A stretch of 64,000 nucleotides of DNA from the NCBI GenBank assembly GCA_019118345.1, contig DWZD01000046.1, positions 1-64,000 on the forward strand. Reading direction: 5' to 3'. This DNA comes from Candidatus Desulfovibrio intestinavium (GTDB lineage: Bacteria > Desulfobacterota > Desulfovibrionia > Desulfovibrionales > Desulfovibrionaceae). Positions 1 through 9,989 of this stretch are shown here, piece after piece. Positions within the stretch are counted from its first letter, which is position 1. Each line of letters begins with the position of its first letter. The notes beneath the pieces were generated by a model. The model searched no databases and had not been told where the DNA came from. It saw nothing but the letters and a program-made list of their open reading frames with translations. A program made the translations under genes and the position numbers.

Positions 1-49
1 TGCCGTCGATCGTATCCTACTGGCGCGCCGGGGAGGGGTTGGGGGGAGT

Positions 50-186
50 TTGAGGGGGGAAGGGGAACCCCGCCCGCGCTAGGCGCGGGGTTCCCCTTCC
101 CCCCTCAAGAAAAGCTACGGGCATCGACAGCAGAGCGCGGGGTTCCCCTTCCCCCCACAAGAAAAGCTGCAGGCATCGACAGCAGC
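50..186. repeat. Perfect long palindrome followed by a 52-bp tandem repeat
   Basis: Positions 50-73 and 85-108 are perfect 24-nt inverted arms around an 11-nt loop; the core reads AAGGGGAACCCC on one side and GGGGTTCCCCTT on the other. The right arm is also the start of a 52-bp direct repeat (83-134 and 135-186, only a few mismatches) that carries CAAGAAAAGCT and GGCATCGACAGCAG. The structure sits just downstream of the livF stop (minus strand) and could end transcription from either side. The same core recurs at 9669-9721. Nothing else in the first 221 bases is clearly coding. A plus-strand frame that enters from the left edge and stops at 51-53 could be the last codons of a neighbouring gene, but this is too short to judge. 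Confidence 0.85.
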
Positions 187-221
187 GCGCGAGCGAATGG
201 CGGCCCGCCATGTGGTGAGAG

Positions 222-932
<711 letters not shown>

Positions 933-1703
933 TTACCAGACCTCCGATTCCGCGCCCAGATAGGCTTCGATGACGGCGGGATTGGCCCGCACGGCTTCCG
1001 GTTCGCCCTGTGCGATGAGGCAGCCGTTTTCCAGCACCACCAGTTTCTCGCAGATGCGCATGACCAGCCGCATGTCGTGCTCGATCAGGAGGACGGTGAT
1101 GCCCCGGTTGCGGATGGCCCCGATAAGATCGATAAGCGCCACGGTTTCCTGATCGTTCATGCCCCCGGCCGGCTCATCGAGGATGATGAGATGCGGATCG
1201 GAGGCCAGCGCGCGGGCGATTTCCAGCAGACGCTGATTGCCGTAGGAGAGGCTCCCGGCCTCTTCGGCGTGATGCGCGGCCAGGCCCACAAATTCCAGTT
1301 CTTCCATGCAGCGCCGCACGGCCTCGCGTTCCTCGCGGCGCTGGGCGGGCAGATGGAACATGGAGGCCAGCAGACCGGATTTCAGGCGGCAGTGACGGCC
1401 GGCCAGCACATTTTCCAGCACCGGCAGACGGCCGAAGAGGCGAATGCTCTGGAAGGTGCGGGCGATGCCCAGTTCCACCAGCCGGTGCGGCCGCAGGCCG
1501 GTCACATCCTGACCGGTAAAGCTGATGCGCCCGTGTTCCGGGCGGTAATTGCCGGTGATGCAGTTGAACACCGTGGTCTTGCCCGCGCCATTGGGGCCGA
1601 TGAGGCCGACGATGCTGCCTTCCTCCACGGAAAAGGACAACTCGTTGACCGCAATGAGGCCGCCGAAGATCTTGCTGACATCGTGCAGTTCAAGCAGGCT
1701 CAT
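933..1703 (-). CDS. livG: Branched-chain amino-acid ABC transporter, ATP-binding protein LivG
   Basis: Second ATPase of the Liv importer, 256 residues. It shows Walker A GPNGAGKTT near residue 33, the LivG-style signature LSYGNQRLLEIARAL, Walker B LIILDEPAGGM, and the LivG C-terminal ending with a switch region LLIEHDM. I place the start at 1703 because the ATG there overlaps the livM stop (ATGA) and gives MSLLELHDVSK, the expected N-terminus. A frame ten codons longer exists but would extend into livM. It is translationally coupled to livM and abuts livF. Confidence 0.92.
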   Translation of the reverse strand: MSLLELHDVSKIFGGLIAVNELSFSVEEGSIVGLIGPNGAGKTTVFNCITGNYRPEHGRISFTGQDVTGLRPHRLVELGIARTFQSIRLFGRLPVLENVLAGRHCRLKSGLLASMFHLPAQRREEREAVRRCMEELEFVGLAAHHAEEAGSLSYGNQRLLEIARALASDPHLIILDEPAGGMNDQETVALIDLIGAIRNRGITVLLIEHDMRLVMRICEKLVVLENGCLIAQGEPEAVRANPAVIEAYLGAESEVW

Positions 1704-2689
1704 GCCGTCCCTCCCGCATCGGTTCGGGCGCATCCGTGAGCGCCCTGCGCCGCGCCGGCATCATGTTCCACGCTGTAGGAGCGGGGGCGCGGGGGCAGCA
1801 GGCCCTGCGGCCGCCATATCATCATCAGCATCATGGCCAGACCGAAGATGAGCATGCGGGCATTGGAGAATTCACGCAGCAGTTCCGGCAGGCCGATGAA
1901 CAAAAAGGCGCTGACCAGAACGCCCAGCATGCTGCCGCCGGACAGGATGACCACGGCAAAGATGATGACGGACTCCATGAAATTGAAGGATTCCGGGGTA
2001 ATGGTCGTCATTTGCGCGGCATAGAGCGTGCCCGCCATACCGGCCCAGAAGGCCCCGAGCACAAAGGCCGAGAGCTTGAATCCCGTGACGTTCACGCCGC
2101 AGCCTTCGGCGGCCACATCATCTTCCTTGATGTAGTTGAGGGCGCGACCGTAGCGCGAGCGCCACAGCCCGTAGAACAGCAGGACGCTGACGCCCACCAT
2201 GCCCCAGACCAGATAATAAAACTGCATGGTCTTGACGATCTTGAAGCCGAAGAAGTTGGGGCGCGCAATGCCGAAGATGCCGTTGGAACCGCCGGTATAG
2301 CCGCCCACGTCGTTGAGCAGGGCAATGCGCACGATTTCCACGATGCCGATGGTCACAATGAGCAGATAGTCGCCGCGCAGATGGATGATGGGCCGGGCCA
2401 CGGCCAGGGCCACGAGGGCGGCGGCGGCTCCGGACACGGGCATGGCCGCGAAGATGGGCCATTGGAACAGGGTATTGAGGATGGCTGTCGTGTAGGCGCC
2501 CACGGCATAGAAGGCGGCATGGCCCATGTGGAAGATGCCCGCCTGGCCGAGGATGATGTTGAGCGAGAGGCCGAGCAGCGCATACAGCCCCACGCTGACG
2601 CAGACGGATATCCAGTAGGGGCCGGCGGCCAGCGGCAGCACGGCGATGCCCAGGGTCAGCAGAAGTCCGGCAAGGGTTCGCAGATTCAT
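1700..2689 (-). CDS. livM: Branched-chain amino-acid ABC transporter, permease LivM
   Basis: Inner-membrane permease of the Liv importer (BPD_transp_2 family), 329 residues. It is strongly hydrophobic, with the family segment GLSLNIILGQAGIFHMGHAAFYAVGAY around residues 40-65 and the internal GYTGGSNG loop. The short polar tail after the last membrane segment is not conserved in the family. The ATG overlaps the livH stop by four bases and its own stop overlaps the livG ATG, so the permeases and ATPases form one tightly coupled operon. Confidence 0.93.
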   Translation of the reverse strand: MNLRTLAGLLLTLGIAVLPLAAGPYWISVCVSVGLYALLGLSLNIILGQAGIFHMGHAAFYAVGAYTTAILNTLFQWPIFAAMPVSGAAAALVALAVARPIIHLRGDYLLIVTIGIVEIVRIALLNDVGGYTGGSNGIFGIARPNFFGFKIVKTMQFYYLVWGMVGVSVLLFYGLWRSRYGRALNYIKEDDVAAEGCGVNVTGFKLSAFVLGAFWAGMAGTLYAAQMTTITPESFNFMESVIIFAVVILSGGSMLGVLVSAFLFIGLPELLREFSNARMLIFGLAMMLMMIWRPQGLLPPRPRSYSVEHDAGAAQGAHGCARTDAGGTA

Positions 2690-3591
2690 AGTTTGTCCGC
2701 CGTGCGTTCGCCCAGAATCCCCGTGGGCCGGATGATGAGAATGAGGATCAGCACCAGAAAGGCGATGGCATCCTTCCAGGCAATGGCGATGTAGCCCGCG
2801 GCCAGCGCCTCGATGACGCCGAGCAGCAGGCCGCCCAGCATGGCGCCCGGAATGTTGCCGATGCCGCCGAGAATGGCGGCGGTGAAGGCCTTGAGGCCGT
2901 ATGACCAGCCCATGGTGAAGTCAATCTGCCCGTAGTAGATGCCCACCATGAGACCGGCCGCGCCGCCCAGACCGGGGCCGATGAAGAAGACCAGCGAGAT
3001 GACGCGGTTGACGTTGATGCCCATGAGGCGCGCCGCGCCCTGATCGATGGCCACGGCCCGGATGGCCGCGCCGGTACGGGTGCGCTGGATGAAGGCCCAG
3101 AGCGCCAGCATGAGCAGGACGCTGGCCGCAATGACCAGCAGGCGCACGCCGGGCACGGCCATGCCGAGGACGTTGACCGTGAAGTCCGGGCGCAGATAGT
3201 CCGGGTAGACGTAGAAGCGCGCGCCATAGATGAGCATGACGGCGTTCTGGAAAAAGATGGAGGCCCCGAGGGCGGAGACCACTGCGGAGAGGCGGTTGGC
3301 CTTGCGCAGGGGCCGGTAGGCCGTGCGTTCCAGCAGACAGCCGAGAATGGCCACCAGCACCGCCACCATGACAAAGACCGCCAGCACGGCGGCGGCAGGC
3401 CCGAGGATGCCGGACAGATTGCAGCTGACCAGCAGGGTCAGGCCCAGATAGGCGCCGATGGTGAAAAGATCGCCGTGGGCGAAGTTGATGAGCTTGAGCA
3501 CGCCATACACCATGGTGTAGCCAAGCGCCACCAGCGCGTAAATGCCGCCGACGGCAAGACCGTTGAGAAGTTGCTGAAAAAACTGTTCCAT
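2686..3591 (-). CDS. livH: Branched-chain amino-acid ABC transporter, permease LivH
   Basis: The partner permease of LivM, 301 residues with about eight hydrophobic segments. The N-terminal family signature GGIYALVALGYTMVYGVLK is near residues 15-33, followed by INFAHGDLF, which identifies the LivH group. LivH and LivM form the translocation channel in the inner membrane. It is the first of the four overlapping genes; 142 bases without a recognisable gene separate it from the binding protein gene upstream. Confidence 0.93.
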   Translation of the reverse strand: MEQFFQQLLNGLAVGGIYALVALGYTMVYGVLKLINFAHGDLFTIGAYLGLTLLVSCNLSGILGPAAAVLAVFVMVAVLVAILGCLLERTAYRPLRKANRLSAVVSALGASIFFQNAVMLIYGARFYVYPDYLRPDFTVNVLGMAVPGVRLLVIAASVLLMLALWAFIQRTRTGAAIRAVAIDQGAARLMGINVNRVISLVFFIGPGLGGAAGLMVGIYYGQIDFTMGWSYGLKAFTAAILGGIGNIPGAMLGGLLLGVIEALAAGYIAIAWKDAIAFLVLILILIIRPTGILGERTADKL

Positions 3592-3733
3592 AGGGCACTG
3601 GTGCGCCGCGGCCCGTCACCGCCGGGGCGGTTCCGGGCGCGCGGCGCCATTACTGTCTGGAGTGAGGGGAGGGGCTGGACGTCCATCCCCCGAGCCGGAG
3701 CGTCAGCGTCCCGGCTCGCGCAAATAGCATTCG

Positions 3734-4864
3734 CTAGCGGGGCTGGAGGACGAACTTGCCGTCCTTGTCCACCACATAGGTGCGGTAGAATTCGCCCACG
3801 CGGTCGCCCTTTTCGTCAAAGCCGAGCTTGCCGGTCAGGCCGGGCATGTCCTTGAGCTGCTTGAGCCAGGCGGCCATGTCTTCGGCATCGGTCTTGCCCG
3901 CGGCAAGGGCGGCCTCAATGACCTTGTAGGCATCGCCGGCCACCACGGCCCAGACGGACACCGGGGCGCTCTTGTAGCGTTCCTTGAAAGCCGCAAGGAA
4001 ATCGCGGGCTTCCTGCGTATCCATGTCCTGCGGCAGGGGCGGGCTGATGAAGAAGTAACCGGCAGCGGCCTCGTTGCCGGCGATCTTCACGAGATCCTGA
4101 TGATTGGCCGCATCGCCGCCCATCATGGGCGCATCCCAGCCCATTTCCTTCTTCTGGCGCAGCAGCATGCCGGTTTCGGGATAGTAGCCGGTGAAGAAGA
4201 TCAGGTCGGGGCTGGCGGCCTTGAGCTTGGTGAGGATAGCCGTGTAATCGCGCTCACCGGGCGTCAGCGCATCATAGAAGACGACCTCCACCCCGGCCTT
4301 TTCCAGGGCTTCACGGCTCTCGTCGGCCAGGCCCTTGGCGTAGGAGGACTTGTCGTGCAACAGGGCCACCTTCTTGTAGCCGCCCTTGACGATGGCCGCG
4401 GCAGCCGCCGCGCCCTGCGCATCGTCACGCGGGCAGGTGCGGAAGAAAAGCGGCAGGCCCTTTTCGGTCAGGCGCACGCTGGTGGAGCCCGTGCCCACAT
4501 GCACAAGGCCGGCCTCGGCAATGATGTTCTGGCTGGCTTCGGTGACGGCTGAGCCGTAGGTGCCGATGACGGCGATGACGCCGGCCCCGGCCAGTTTCTG
4601 GGCGGCCAGCGCGGCCGTGCGCGGATCGCCGGCATCGTCTTCCACCACCAGTTCGACCTTCTTGCCGTTGATGCCGCCGCGGGCATTGGTTTCATCCACG
4701 AGCAGGCTGACGATATTCTTCATGTCCTGCCCTTCGGAAGCCCATTTGCCCGTCAGCGGACACATCAGACCCAGCTTGACGGTATCGGCCAGAGCCGGAG
4801 AGGCGAATCCAAGGGCGACGGCGCCGAGCGCCGCACAGGCCAGCACGCGTTTCCAGATGTTCAT
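3734..4864 (-). CDS. livK: Periplasmic branched-chain amino-acid (Leu/Ile/Val) binding protein
   Basis: Substrate-binding protein of the Liv importer (Peripla_BP_6 fold), 376 residues. A clear Sec signal peptide runs over residues 1-26 (basic MNIWKR, hydrophobic core, cut after SPALA), after which KLGLMCPLTGKWASEGQDM begins the first lobe. The ligand-pocket region GTYGSAVTEASQNIIAEAG is present. The ATG at 4864 is chosen because it begins the signal peptide and has a purine-rich stretch upstream; the frame is open 14 codons further but without signal-like sequence. Ligand specificity (leucine, general amino acids, or amides such as urea) cannot be decided by eye. Confidence 0.88.
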   Translation of the reverse strand: MNIWKRVLACAALGAVALGFASPALADTVKLGLMCPLTGKWASEGQDMKNIVSLLVDETNARGGINGKKVELVVEDDAGDPRTAALAAQKLAGAGVIAVIGTYGSAVTEASQNIIAEAGLVHVGTGSTSVRLTEKGLPLFFRTCPRDDAQGAAAAAAIVKGGYKKVALLHDKSSYAKGLADESREALEKAGVEVVFYDALTPGERDYTAILTKLKAASPDLIFFTGYYPETGMLLRQKKEMGWDAPMMGGDAANHQDLVKIAGNEAAAGYFFISPPLPQDMDTQEARDFLAAFKERYKSAPVSVWAVVAGDAYKVIEAALAAGKTDAEDMAAWLKQLKDMPGLTGKLGFDEKGDRVGEFYRTYVVDKDGKFVLQPR

Positions 4865-4987
4865 AGAACCCCCGATGCAGGATAAGAATTGGCAGGCAAG
4901 AAGCATATCCCAAAATGCCGCAAAGGGAAAGCCCCGTCCGGGCAGGCAAAGCGGCGGCCGGATCGCTGCCCCCGAGCCTGAGGCCGT

Positions 4988-6199
4988 TCAGAAGCACAGG
5001 CTTTCGGGCAGCAGGCAGAACGCTCCCGGCGCGCCCCGCTCCAGCCGTCCGGCCCGGGGCAGGCGCAGGGCCGCGGCCGCGTTGACCGTCAGCATGCGCA
5101 GGAGGGCTTCCGGCGGCGCATCGCAGCGCTCGCGCAAAAAGACGGCCTCCTGCCGCACGTCCAGATCCGTATTGGAGGTCAGGCCGTCCGTGCCCAGACA
5201 GCAGAGCACCCCGTTTTCCACGGCGGAGGAAAAGGGCGCGTCTCCCACCGCAAGGTGGGCATTGGAGCGCGGGCAGAGGCAGAGCGCCGCGCCGGAAGCG
5301 GCCAGTACGGCCATTTCCTGCGGGTCAAGCTGCACGCCGTGCACGGCCAGCGTCCCTTCGCCCACGAGGCCCAGCTTCATGGCCAGCGCCAGCGGCCGCA
5401 GACCGGGGTGACGCCAGTCATCCGGCAGCACAATGCCGTCATAGACCTCGAACAACGGGCCGCCGCCCTCCAGCAGCAGGCTGGTTTCCTCGGCGGATTC
5501 GGCCAGATGCAGGGCAAAGACCCGCCCCTGTTCGAGGCACCATTGCCGGGCCTCGCGCAGCACCTCCGGTGCGGTGGAATATAGGGCATGTCCGGCCGGC
5601 GCGCAGCGGGCCTCCAGCGGCACGGAAACATCCGTCACGGGCACGCTGCTCCGCTCCAGCGCCTCGCGGCAACGCGGCGGCCAGGGCCGCCCGCCGTCGA
5701 TGAAGGGCGCGTCCATGCCGAACCATTCGCAAAAATGCGTGATGCCCAGCCCGGCCCGGCGGGCGGCGGCGTCGGTCAGGGCAAGCCCCTCTCCGGCAAC
5801 ATCCCCCACATGAGCCGTGCCGCGCGCGGCCATGTCCTCGCAGGCCCCGGCAACGGCCCCGGCGGAAAGCGGTTCCCGCAAAAGGGGAATGAGGCTTTCC
5901 AGCCAGACGCTGAAGCCGCCTCCCCAGCGGGTGCGCCCGGCCAGATGCGAGAGCTGCAGGTGGCAATGGGCATTGATGACGCCCGGCGCCAGACAGACCT
6001 CGCCCAGATCCCGCACTTCTGCTCCCGGCGGCGGCGAGCAGCGCTTCCAGCCTGTCGCCTCCTCCACCCTGCCGTTCACGAGGACAAGGGCGGCGTCGTC
6101 CAGCCGGCGCAGCGGGGCAAAGAGCTGTTCCCCGCGCGCCGGGCCTTCTCCGGCCAGGGTCACCATGCCGCGGGCGCGAATGACGGTTGCCTTGGTCAT
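4988..6199 (-). CDS. Amidohydrolase-superfamily deaminase (SAH/aminodeoxyfutalosine-deaminase type)
   Basis: A 403-residue metal-dependent hydrolase of the cytosine-deaminase/TrzA group. Metal and catalytic motifs are in order: NAHCHLQLSHL near residue 90 (HxH), HLAESAEE near 230, a lone HG, then CPRSNAHLAVG and GTDGLTSNTDLDV near 320-345 (metal Asp). The NAH.HL.LSHL and SN..L patterns resemble enzymes that deaminate adenosine-like compounds, such as S-adenosylhomocysteine or 6-amino-6-deoxyfutalosine in the futalosine route to menaquinone. That substrate is inference; no other mqn gene is in the window. RBS AGGAG sits ten bases before the ATG. It is read in the same direction as the liv genes, 123 bases upstream of livK. 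Confidence 0.75.
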   Translation of the reverse strand: MTKATVIRARGMVTLAGEGPARGEQLFAPLRRLDDAALVLVNGRVEEATGWKRCSPPPGAEVRDLGEVCLAPGVINAHCHLQLSHLAGRTRWGGGFSVWLESLIPLLREPLSAGAVAGACEDMAARGTAHVGDVAGEGLALTDAAARRAGLGITHFCEWFGMDAPFIDGGRPWPPRCREALERSSVPVTDVSVPLEARCAPAGHALYSTAPEVLREARQWCLEQGRVFALHLAESAEETSLLLEGGGPLFEVYDGIVLPDDWRHPGLRPLALAMKLGLVGEGTLAVHGVQLDPQEMAVLAASGAALCLCPRSNAHLAVGDAPFSSAVENGVLCCLGTDGLTSNTDLDVRQEAVFLRERCDAPPEALLRMLTVNAAAALRLPRAGRLERGAPGAFCLLPESLCF

Positions 6200-6270
6200 G
6201 CGAACTCCTGAAAGCGCCGGCCCCTGTGCGGCCTGCCGACGGCAGGGGCAGGGGCGCGGCGGGCGGCAGG

Positions 6271-7140
6271 CTAGCGGTCGCGCCGGGCAAACTGCCCGCC
6301 GGACACATAGAAGGTGTTTTCCACAATGAAGAGCGCGCCGGGATCAATGGTATAGACCAGATTTTCCAGCCGCTTGAGGGCCACGTTGTTGGTGACGGTC
6401 AGCAGAATTTCCTTGTCCGCGCCGGAATAGGCCCCCTTGCCGCGCATGAGGGTCACGCCGAAACGCTCGGTCAGCAGAATGGCCTCGCTGATTTCCTCGC
6501 CGCGTTCGGAAATGACGAGCACCAGCTTGCGGCGGTTGAACATGCCGAGCACATATTCCAGCGTATTGGCCGAGATGAACATCATGAGCACCGAGGCCAC
6601 GATGAGATCCGGATCCAGACTGAAGGCCGCCAGCACATAGACCACCGCATTGACGCCGAAGGAGAACTGCCCGATGGGCACGTTCCAGCGTTGCTTGAGC
6701 GCCACGGCCACAATGTCCGTGCCGCCGCTGCTGCCCAGGGTGCGCAGCATGATGCCCATGCCCGCGCCGTGCAGCACGCCGGCGATGACCGAGGCATATA
6801 CCTCGGTTTCCAGAGGAATCTGCACATTCACGAACATGCCGAAAACGGTCGTGCAGATGGTGCCGTACGCCGTATAGAGCAGGAAGCGCCGCCCCACGAA
6901 GAACCAGCCCCAGATCCAGATGGGTACCGACAGGATCAGGTACCAGTTGAGCAGATCCGACAGGCCCGTCCAGTGCCAGACCAGATAGGCCAGACCGAGG
7001 ATGCCCCCGGCCACGAAGTTGTGCGGCGTGGCCACGGACTGGATGCAGATGGTGACGAGCAGCGCGCCCACCGTGAGCCAGAGCAGGTTCCACCACACGG
7101 CTTCGGCAAGTTTTCTATTGTATGTCTGAACAAGTTTCAT
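6271..7140 (-). CDS. YitT-family membrane protein with DUF2179 domain
   Basis: A 289-residue inner-membrane protein. About five hydrophobic segments occupy the first 200 residues (the YitT_membrane domain, with PHNFVAGGILGLAYL near the start), and the C-terminal 80 residues match a cytosolic DUF2179 domain ending TIDPGALFIVENTFYVSGGQ. The family is widespread and its role is unsettled. The ATG at 7140 is preceded by GGAGAAAAAA, a fair ribosome site; the frame is open further upstream but with no hydrophobic or family-like sequence. It is divergent from pyrB, with 267 bases between them. Confidence 0.85.
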   Translation of the reverse strand: MKLVQTYNRKLAEAVWWNLLWLTVGALLVTICIQSVATPHNFVAGGILGLAYLVWHWTGLSDLLNWYLILSVPIWIWGWFFVGRRFLLYTAYGTICTTVFGMFVNVQIPLETEVYASVIAGVLHGAGMGIMLRTLGSSGGTDIVAVALKQRWNVPIGQFSFGVNAVVYVLAAFSLDPDLIVASVLMMFISANTLEYVLGMFNRRKLVLVISERGEEISEAILLTERFGVTLMRGKGAYSGADKEILLTVTNNVALKRLENLVYTIDPGALFIVENTFYVSGGQFARRDR

Positions 7141-7407
7141 TTTTTTCTCCACGGCGCGGCGGCATCGGCCCCCCCACAAACGGGGAATGCGCCCGCACGC
7201 CACCGGCACGCGGCCTGAACCTAGTAAAAGGCCGGGGCAGCGTCAACAGGGCATTTTCTCCTTTACAAAGCCGTCACGCCGGTCTAGCGTTGCGAAGGAA
7301 ATGCCGCGTCCTGGCCGCGTTGCACCTGACGGCGCGACAGGGACGCTTGTTCCGTCTTCATCCGCCCGTGCCCGGTGGAGCCTTGCCGACCTCAGCCCCC
7401 GCTTGCC

Positions 7408-8376
7408 ATGAACGATCATCCCTATCAATGGACGCACAAGGATCTGCTGGACATCTCCCAGCTCAGCCGGGAGGACGCCTGCCATATTCTGGATGTGGCC
7501 GCCAGCTTTCAGGAAATCAACCGCCGCCCGGTCAAGAAGGTGCCCACCCTCAAGGGCAAGACCGTGGTGCTCTTTTTTGTGGAAAACAGCACCCGCACCA
7601 AGACCTCCTTTGACGTGGCGGGCAAGCGTCTGTCCGCGGACACCTACTCGCTGGCCAAATCCGGTTCCAGCCTCAACAAGGGCGAAAGCCTCAAGGATAC
7701 GGCGCTCACCCTGCAGGCCATGGGCCCGGATGTCATCGTCATTCGCCACCCCAGCAGCGGCGCGGCCCGCTTTCTGGCCGATCTGCTGCCCTGCGGCATT
7801 GTCAACGGCGGCGACGGCTGGCATGCCCATCCCACCCAGGCCCTGCTGGACAGCTTCACCCTGCGCCAGCAATGGGGCAACGATTTCAGCGGGCGCGTGG
7901 TGACCATTCTCGGCGACATTGCCCACAGCCGCGTGGCCCGCTCCAATGTGCAGCTGCTCACCCTGCTGGGGGCGCACGTCCGTCTCTGCGCGCCGCGCAC
8001 CCTCCTGCCCGCCGGCGTCCACAACTGGCCGGCCGAGGTGTACGGCGATCCCGATGCCGCCGTACGCGACAGCGACGCCGTCATGTGCCTGCGCCTGCAG
8101 CTGGAACGCCAGCAGGCCGGGCTGCTGCCCGATCTTGCGGAATATTCCCGCCGCTTCTGCCTCACGCCCGCCCGCCTGGCCGGGGCCAAACCCGATGCGC
8201 TGGTGCTGCATCCCGGCCCCATGAATCGCGGGCTGGAAATTGCCGACGCCGTGGCCGACGGCCCGCACAGCCGCGTCCTTGATCAGGTCTCGGCCGGCGT
8301 GGCCACCCGCATGGCCGTGCTCTATCTTCTGGCCACCCGCAACGAAGGGGCGTCCGCCCCGCAGCAGGGAGAGTAG
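7408..8376 (+). CDS. pyrB: Aspartate carbamoyltransferase catalytic subunit
   Basis: Catalyses carbamoyl phosphate + aspartate to N-carbamoylaspartate, the committed step of pyrimidine synthesis, in the cytosol. The 322 residues include the carbamoyl-phosphate motif STRTKTSF near residue 57, the HPTQALLD motif mid-protein, and the C-terminal HPGPMNRG. The ATG at 7408 gives the expected N-terminus (a polar stretch then DLLDISQLS). No good Shine-Dalgarno sequence precedes it, which is unusual in this window. No pyrI regulatory subunit follows; pyrC begins three bases after the stop, so the pair is an operon. Confidence 0.93.
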   Translation: MNDHPYQWTHKDLLDISQLSREDACHILDVAASFQEINRRPVKKVPTLKGKTVVLFFVENSTRTKTSFDVAGKRLSADTYSLAKSGSSLNKGESLKDTALTLQAMGPDVIVIRHPSSGAARFLADLLPCGIVNGGDGWHAHPTQALLDSFTLRQQWGNDFSGRVVTILGDIAHSRVARSNVQLLTLLGAHVRLCAPRTLLPAGVHNWPAEVYGDPDAAVRDSDAVMCLRLQLERQQAGLLPDLAEYSRRFCLTPARLAGAKPDALVLHPGPMNRGLEIADAVADGPHSRVLDQVSAGVATRMAVLYLLATRNEGASAPQQGE

Positions 8377-8379
8377 CCC

Positions 8380-9642
8380 ATGACCCTTTGCCTCAAAAAT
8401 GCCCGTCATCTGGATGCCCCGGTGGATCTCTTCATCCGCGACGGGCGCGTGCTCACCATGACTCCGGCCGGCCATCAGCCCCTGCCCGACGGCTGCGAGG
8501 TCTTTGAGGCTGACGGTCTGCGGCTCCTGCCCAGCCTCATTGACGTGCACGCCCATTTCCGCGATCCCGGCTACGAATACAAGGAAGATGTGGTCACCGG
8601 CCTCACGGCCGCCGCGCACGGCGGCTTCGGCGCGGTCATGTGCATGGCCAACACCAAACCGGTCAACGATGCCGCCGCCGTCACCCGCTACATGCTGGAA
8701 AAGGCCCGCGCCGCCTTTCCGCACGGCCCGCGCCTGCATCCCGTGGCCGCCGCCACCGTGGGGCTGGCCGGACAGGAGCTGGCCCCGCTCGCCGAACTGA
8801 AGGAGGCCGGCTGCGTGGCCGTCTCCAATGACGGCTGCCCGGTGAACAGCGCGGAAATGATGCGCCGCATCATGGAATACGCCGCCGATCTGAACATGGT
8901 GGTCATGGATCATTGCGAAGATCCGGATCTCGCGCGCGGCTGGGCCATGAACGAAGGGCCGCTCAGCGGCGAACTGGGCGTCAAGGGCCAGCCCGCCGCC
9001 GGTGAGGCCATACAGGTGGCCCGTGATGCCATGCTGTCGGAATATCTCGATATTCCCATTCATATTGCCCATGTTTCCTCGGCCCTGTCCGTGGATGTCA
9101 TCCGCTGGGCCAAGGCGCGCGGGGTCAGGGTCACGGCCGAGACCTGCCCGCATTATCTCATGCTCGATGAAAGCGCCCTGCGCGGCTACAACGCGCAGGC
9201 CAAGGTCAGCCCGCCCCTGCGCCGCCCCGAGGATCGCGAGGCCCTGCGGCAGGCCGTCAAGGACGGCGTGCTGGAAGTGCTCAGCACCGATCACGCCCCC
9301 CATGCCCCGCACGAGAAGGAACGAACCCTGGACGAGGCCCCCAAGGGCTTCAGCGGGCTGGATCTGGCCCTGCCCCTCACCTGGCGGCTGGTGCGCGAGG
9401 GCATCTGGGACGAAAACCTGCTCCATCAGCGCTGGTGCTACGGCCCGGCCGCCATCTTCGGCCTGCCCTGCAATCGCTTTGAACCCGGCGATCCGGCGGA
9501 CTTCCTGCTTTTTGACCCGGAAACGCGCTGGACGGTCGGCCCGGAAACGCTCTATTCCAAAAGCGCCAATACGCCCTTCCTCGGTCAGGAAATGCAGGGC
9601 CGCGTCCGGCACCACTGGTGCGGCGGCGTGCAGCTGTTCTAG
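8380..9642 (+). CDS. pyrC: Dihydroorotase (class I type)
   Basis: Zinc amidohydrolase closing N-carbamoylaspartate to dihydroorotate, 420 residues. It has the metal motif DVHAHFRDPG near residue 55 (the HxHxRxPG form), a conserved histidine in DHCED, HIAHVSS, and STDHAPH near residue 305 with the catalytic Asp. These mark an active class I dihydroorotase and not a PyrC-like pseudo-subunit. It sits three bases after pyrB and probably acts with it. The stop is followed within 30 bases by a perfect palindrome that could end the transcript. Confidence 0.93.
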   Translation: MTLCLKNARHLDAPVDLFIRDGRVLTMTPAGHQPLPDGCEVFEADGLRLLPSLIDVHAHFRDPGYEYKEDVVTGLTAAAHGGFGAVMCMANTKPVNDAAAVTRYMLEKARAAFPHGPRLHPVAAATVGLAGQELAPLAELKEAGCVAVSNDGCPVNSAEMMRRIMEYAADLNMVVMDHCEDPDLARGWAMNEGPLSGELGVKGQPAAGEAIQVARDAMLSEYLDIPIHIAHVSSALSVDVIRWAKARGVRVTAETCPHYLMLDESALRGYNAQAKVSPPLRRPEDREALRQAVKDGVLEVLSTDHAPHAPHEKERTLDEAPKGFSGLDLALPLTWRLVREGIWDENLLHQRWCYGPAAIFGLPCNRFEPGDPADFLLFDPETRWTVGPETLYSKSANTPFLGQEMQGRVRHHWCGGVQLF

Positions 9643-9989
9643 GCCTGATCCGGCAGCAGACGAGTTGTTGGAAGAAGGGGAACCCCCTCTGCCGGCGCGG
9701 GCGGGGGTTCCCCTTCTTCCAGACTCCCCTTCCCCCAGCGCGCGTTTGCCAGGGAGTTACGGCGGAGTGCGACCGGTCGGCGGCCTGCCGGGCCCGTTGC
9801 GACGGAGGAAGCTGCGGGCAACGGCGGCAGGGCAGGGGCTGCCCCGGCGCAGGCGGCGCATGGCGTCGCCATGCGCCAGAATGCGGCCTGCCGTCCGGCC
9901 CCAAGCCTCAGCAGACACGGCGCGGCGGCGCTTGCGGAAGGCCGTACAGCTTTTTGCCGCACAGGCGGCACATCACATAAGGAGGCCAT
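9643..9989. other. Non-coding interval between pyrC and the aldehyde dehydrogenase gene
   Basis: These 347 bases contain the palindrome at 9669-9721, a second short C-rich stretch directly after it, and no frame with family-like sequence. The last ten bases hold a strong ribosome site (AAGGAGG) for the next gene. A promoter for that gene presumably lies here, but I see no convincing -35/-10 pair. Confidence 0.6.
9669..9721. repeat. Palindrome sharing the AAGGGGAACCCC core with the left-edge repeat
   Basis: Perfect 19-nt arms (9669-9687 and 9703-9721) around a 15-nt loop. The central part of each arm, AAGGGGAACCCC/GGGGTTCCCCTT, is the same as in the palindrome at 50-108, while the outer arm differs (GGAAG here, TTGAG there). 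It follows the pyrC stop by 26 bases. It could work as a transcription stop, though no T-tract follows, and it looks like one member of a dispersed palindromic repeat family. Confidence 0.8.

Noticed and set aside
83..186. CRISPR array at the left edge
   Set aside because: Only two tandem copies without spacers between them; the repeat is a duplicated palindrome arm.
7243..9615. 790-codon minus-strand frame opposite pyrB and pyrC
   Set aside because: Composition (Gly, His, Ala, Gln repeats) is that of a complement shadow; pyrB and pyrC on the other strand have full catalytic motifs.
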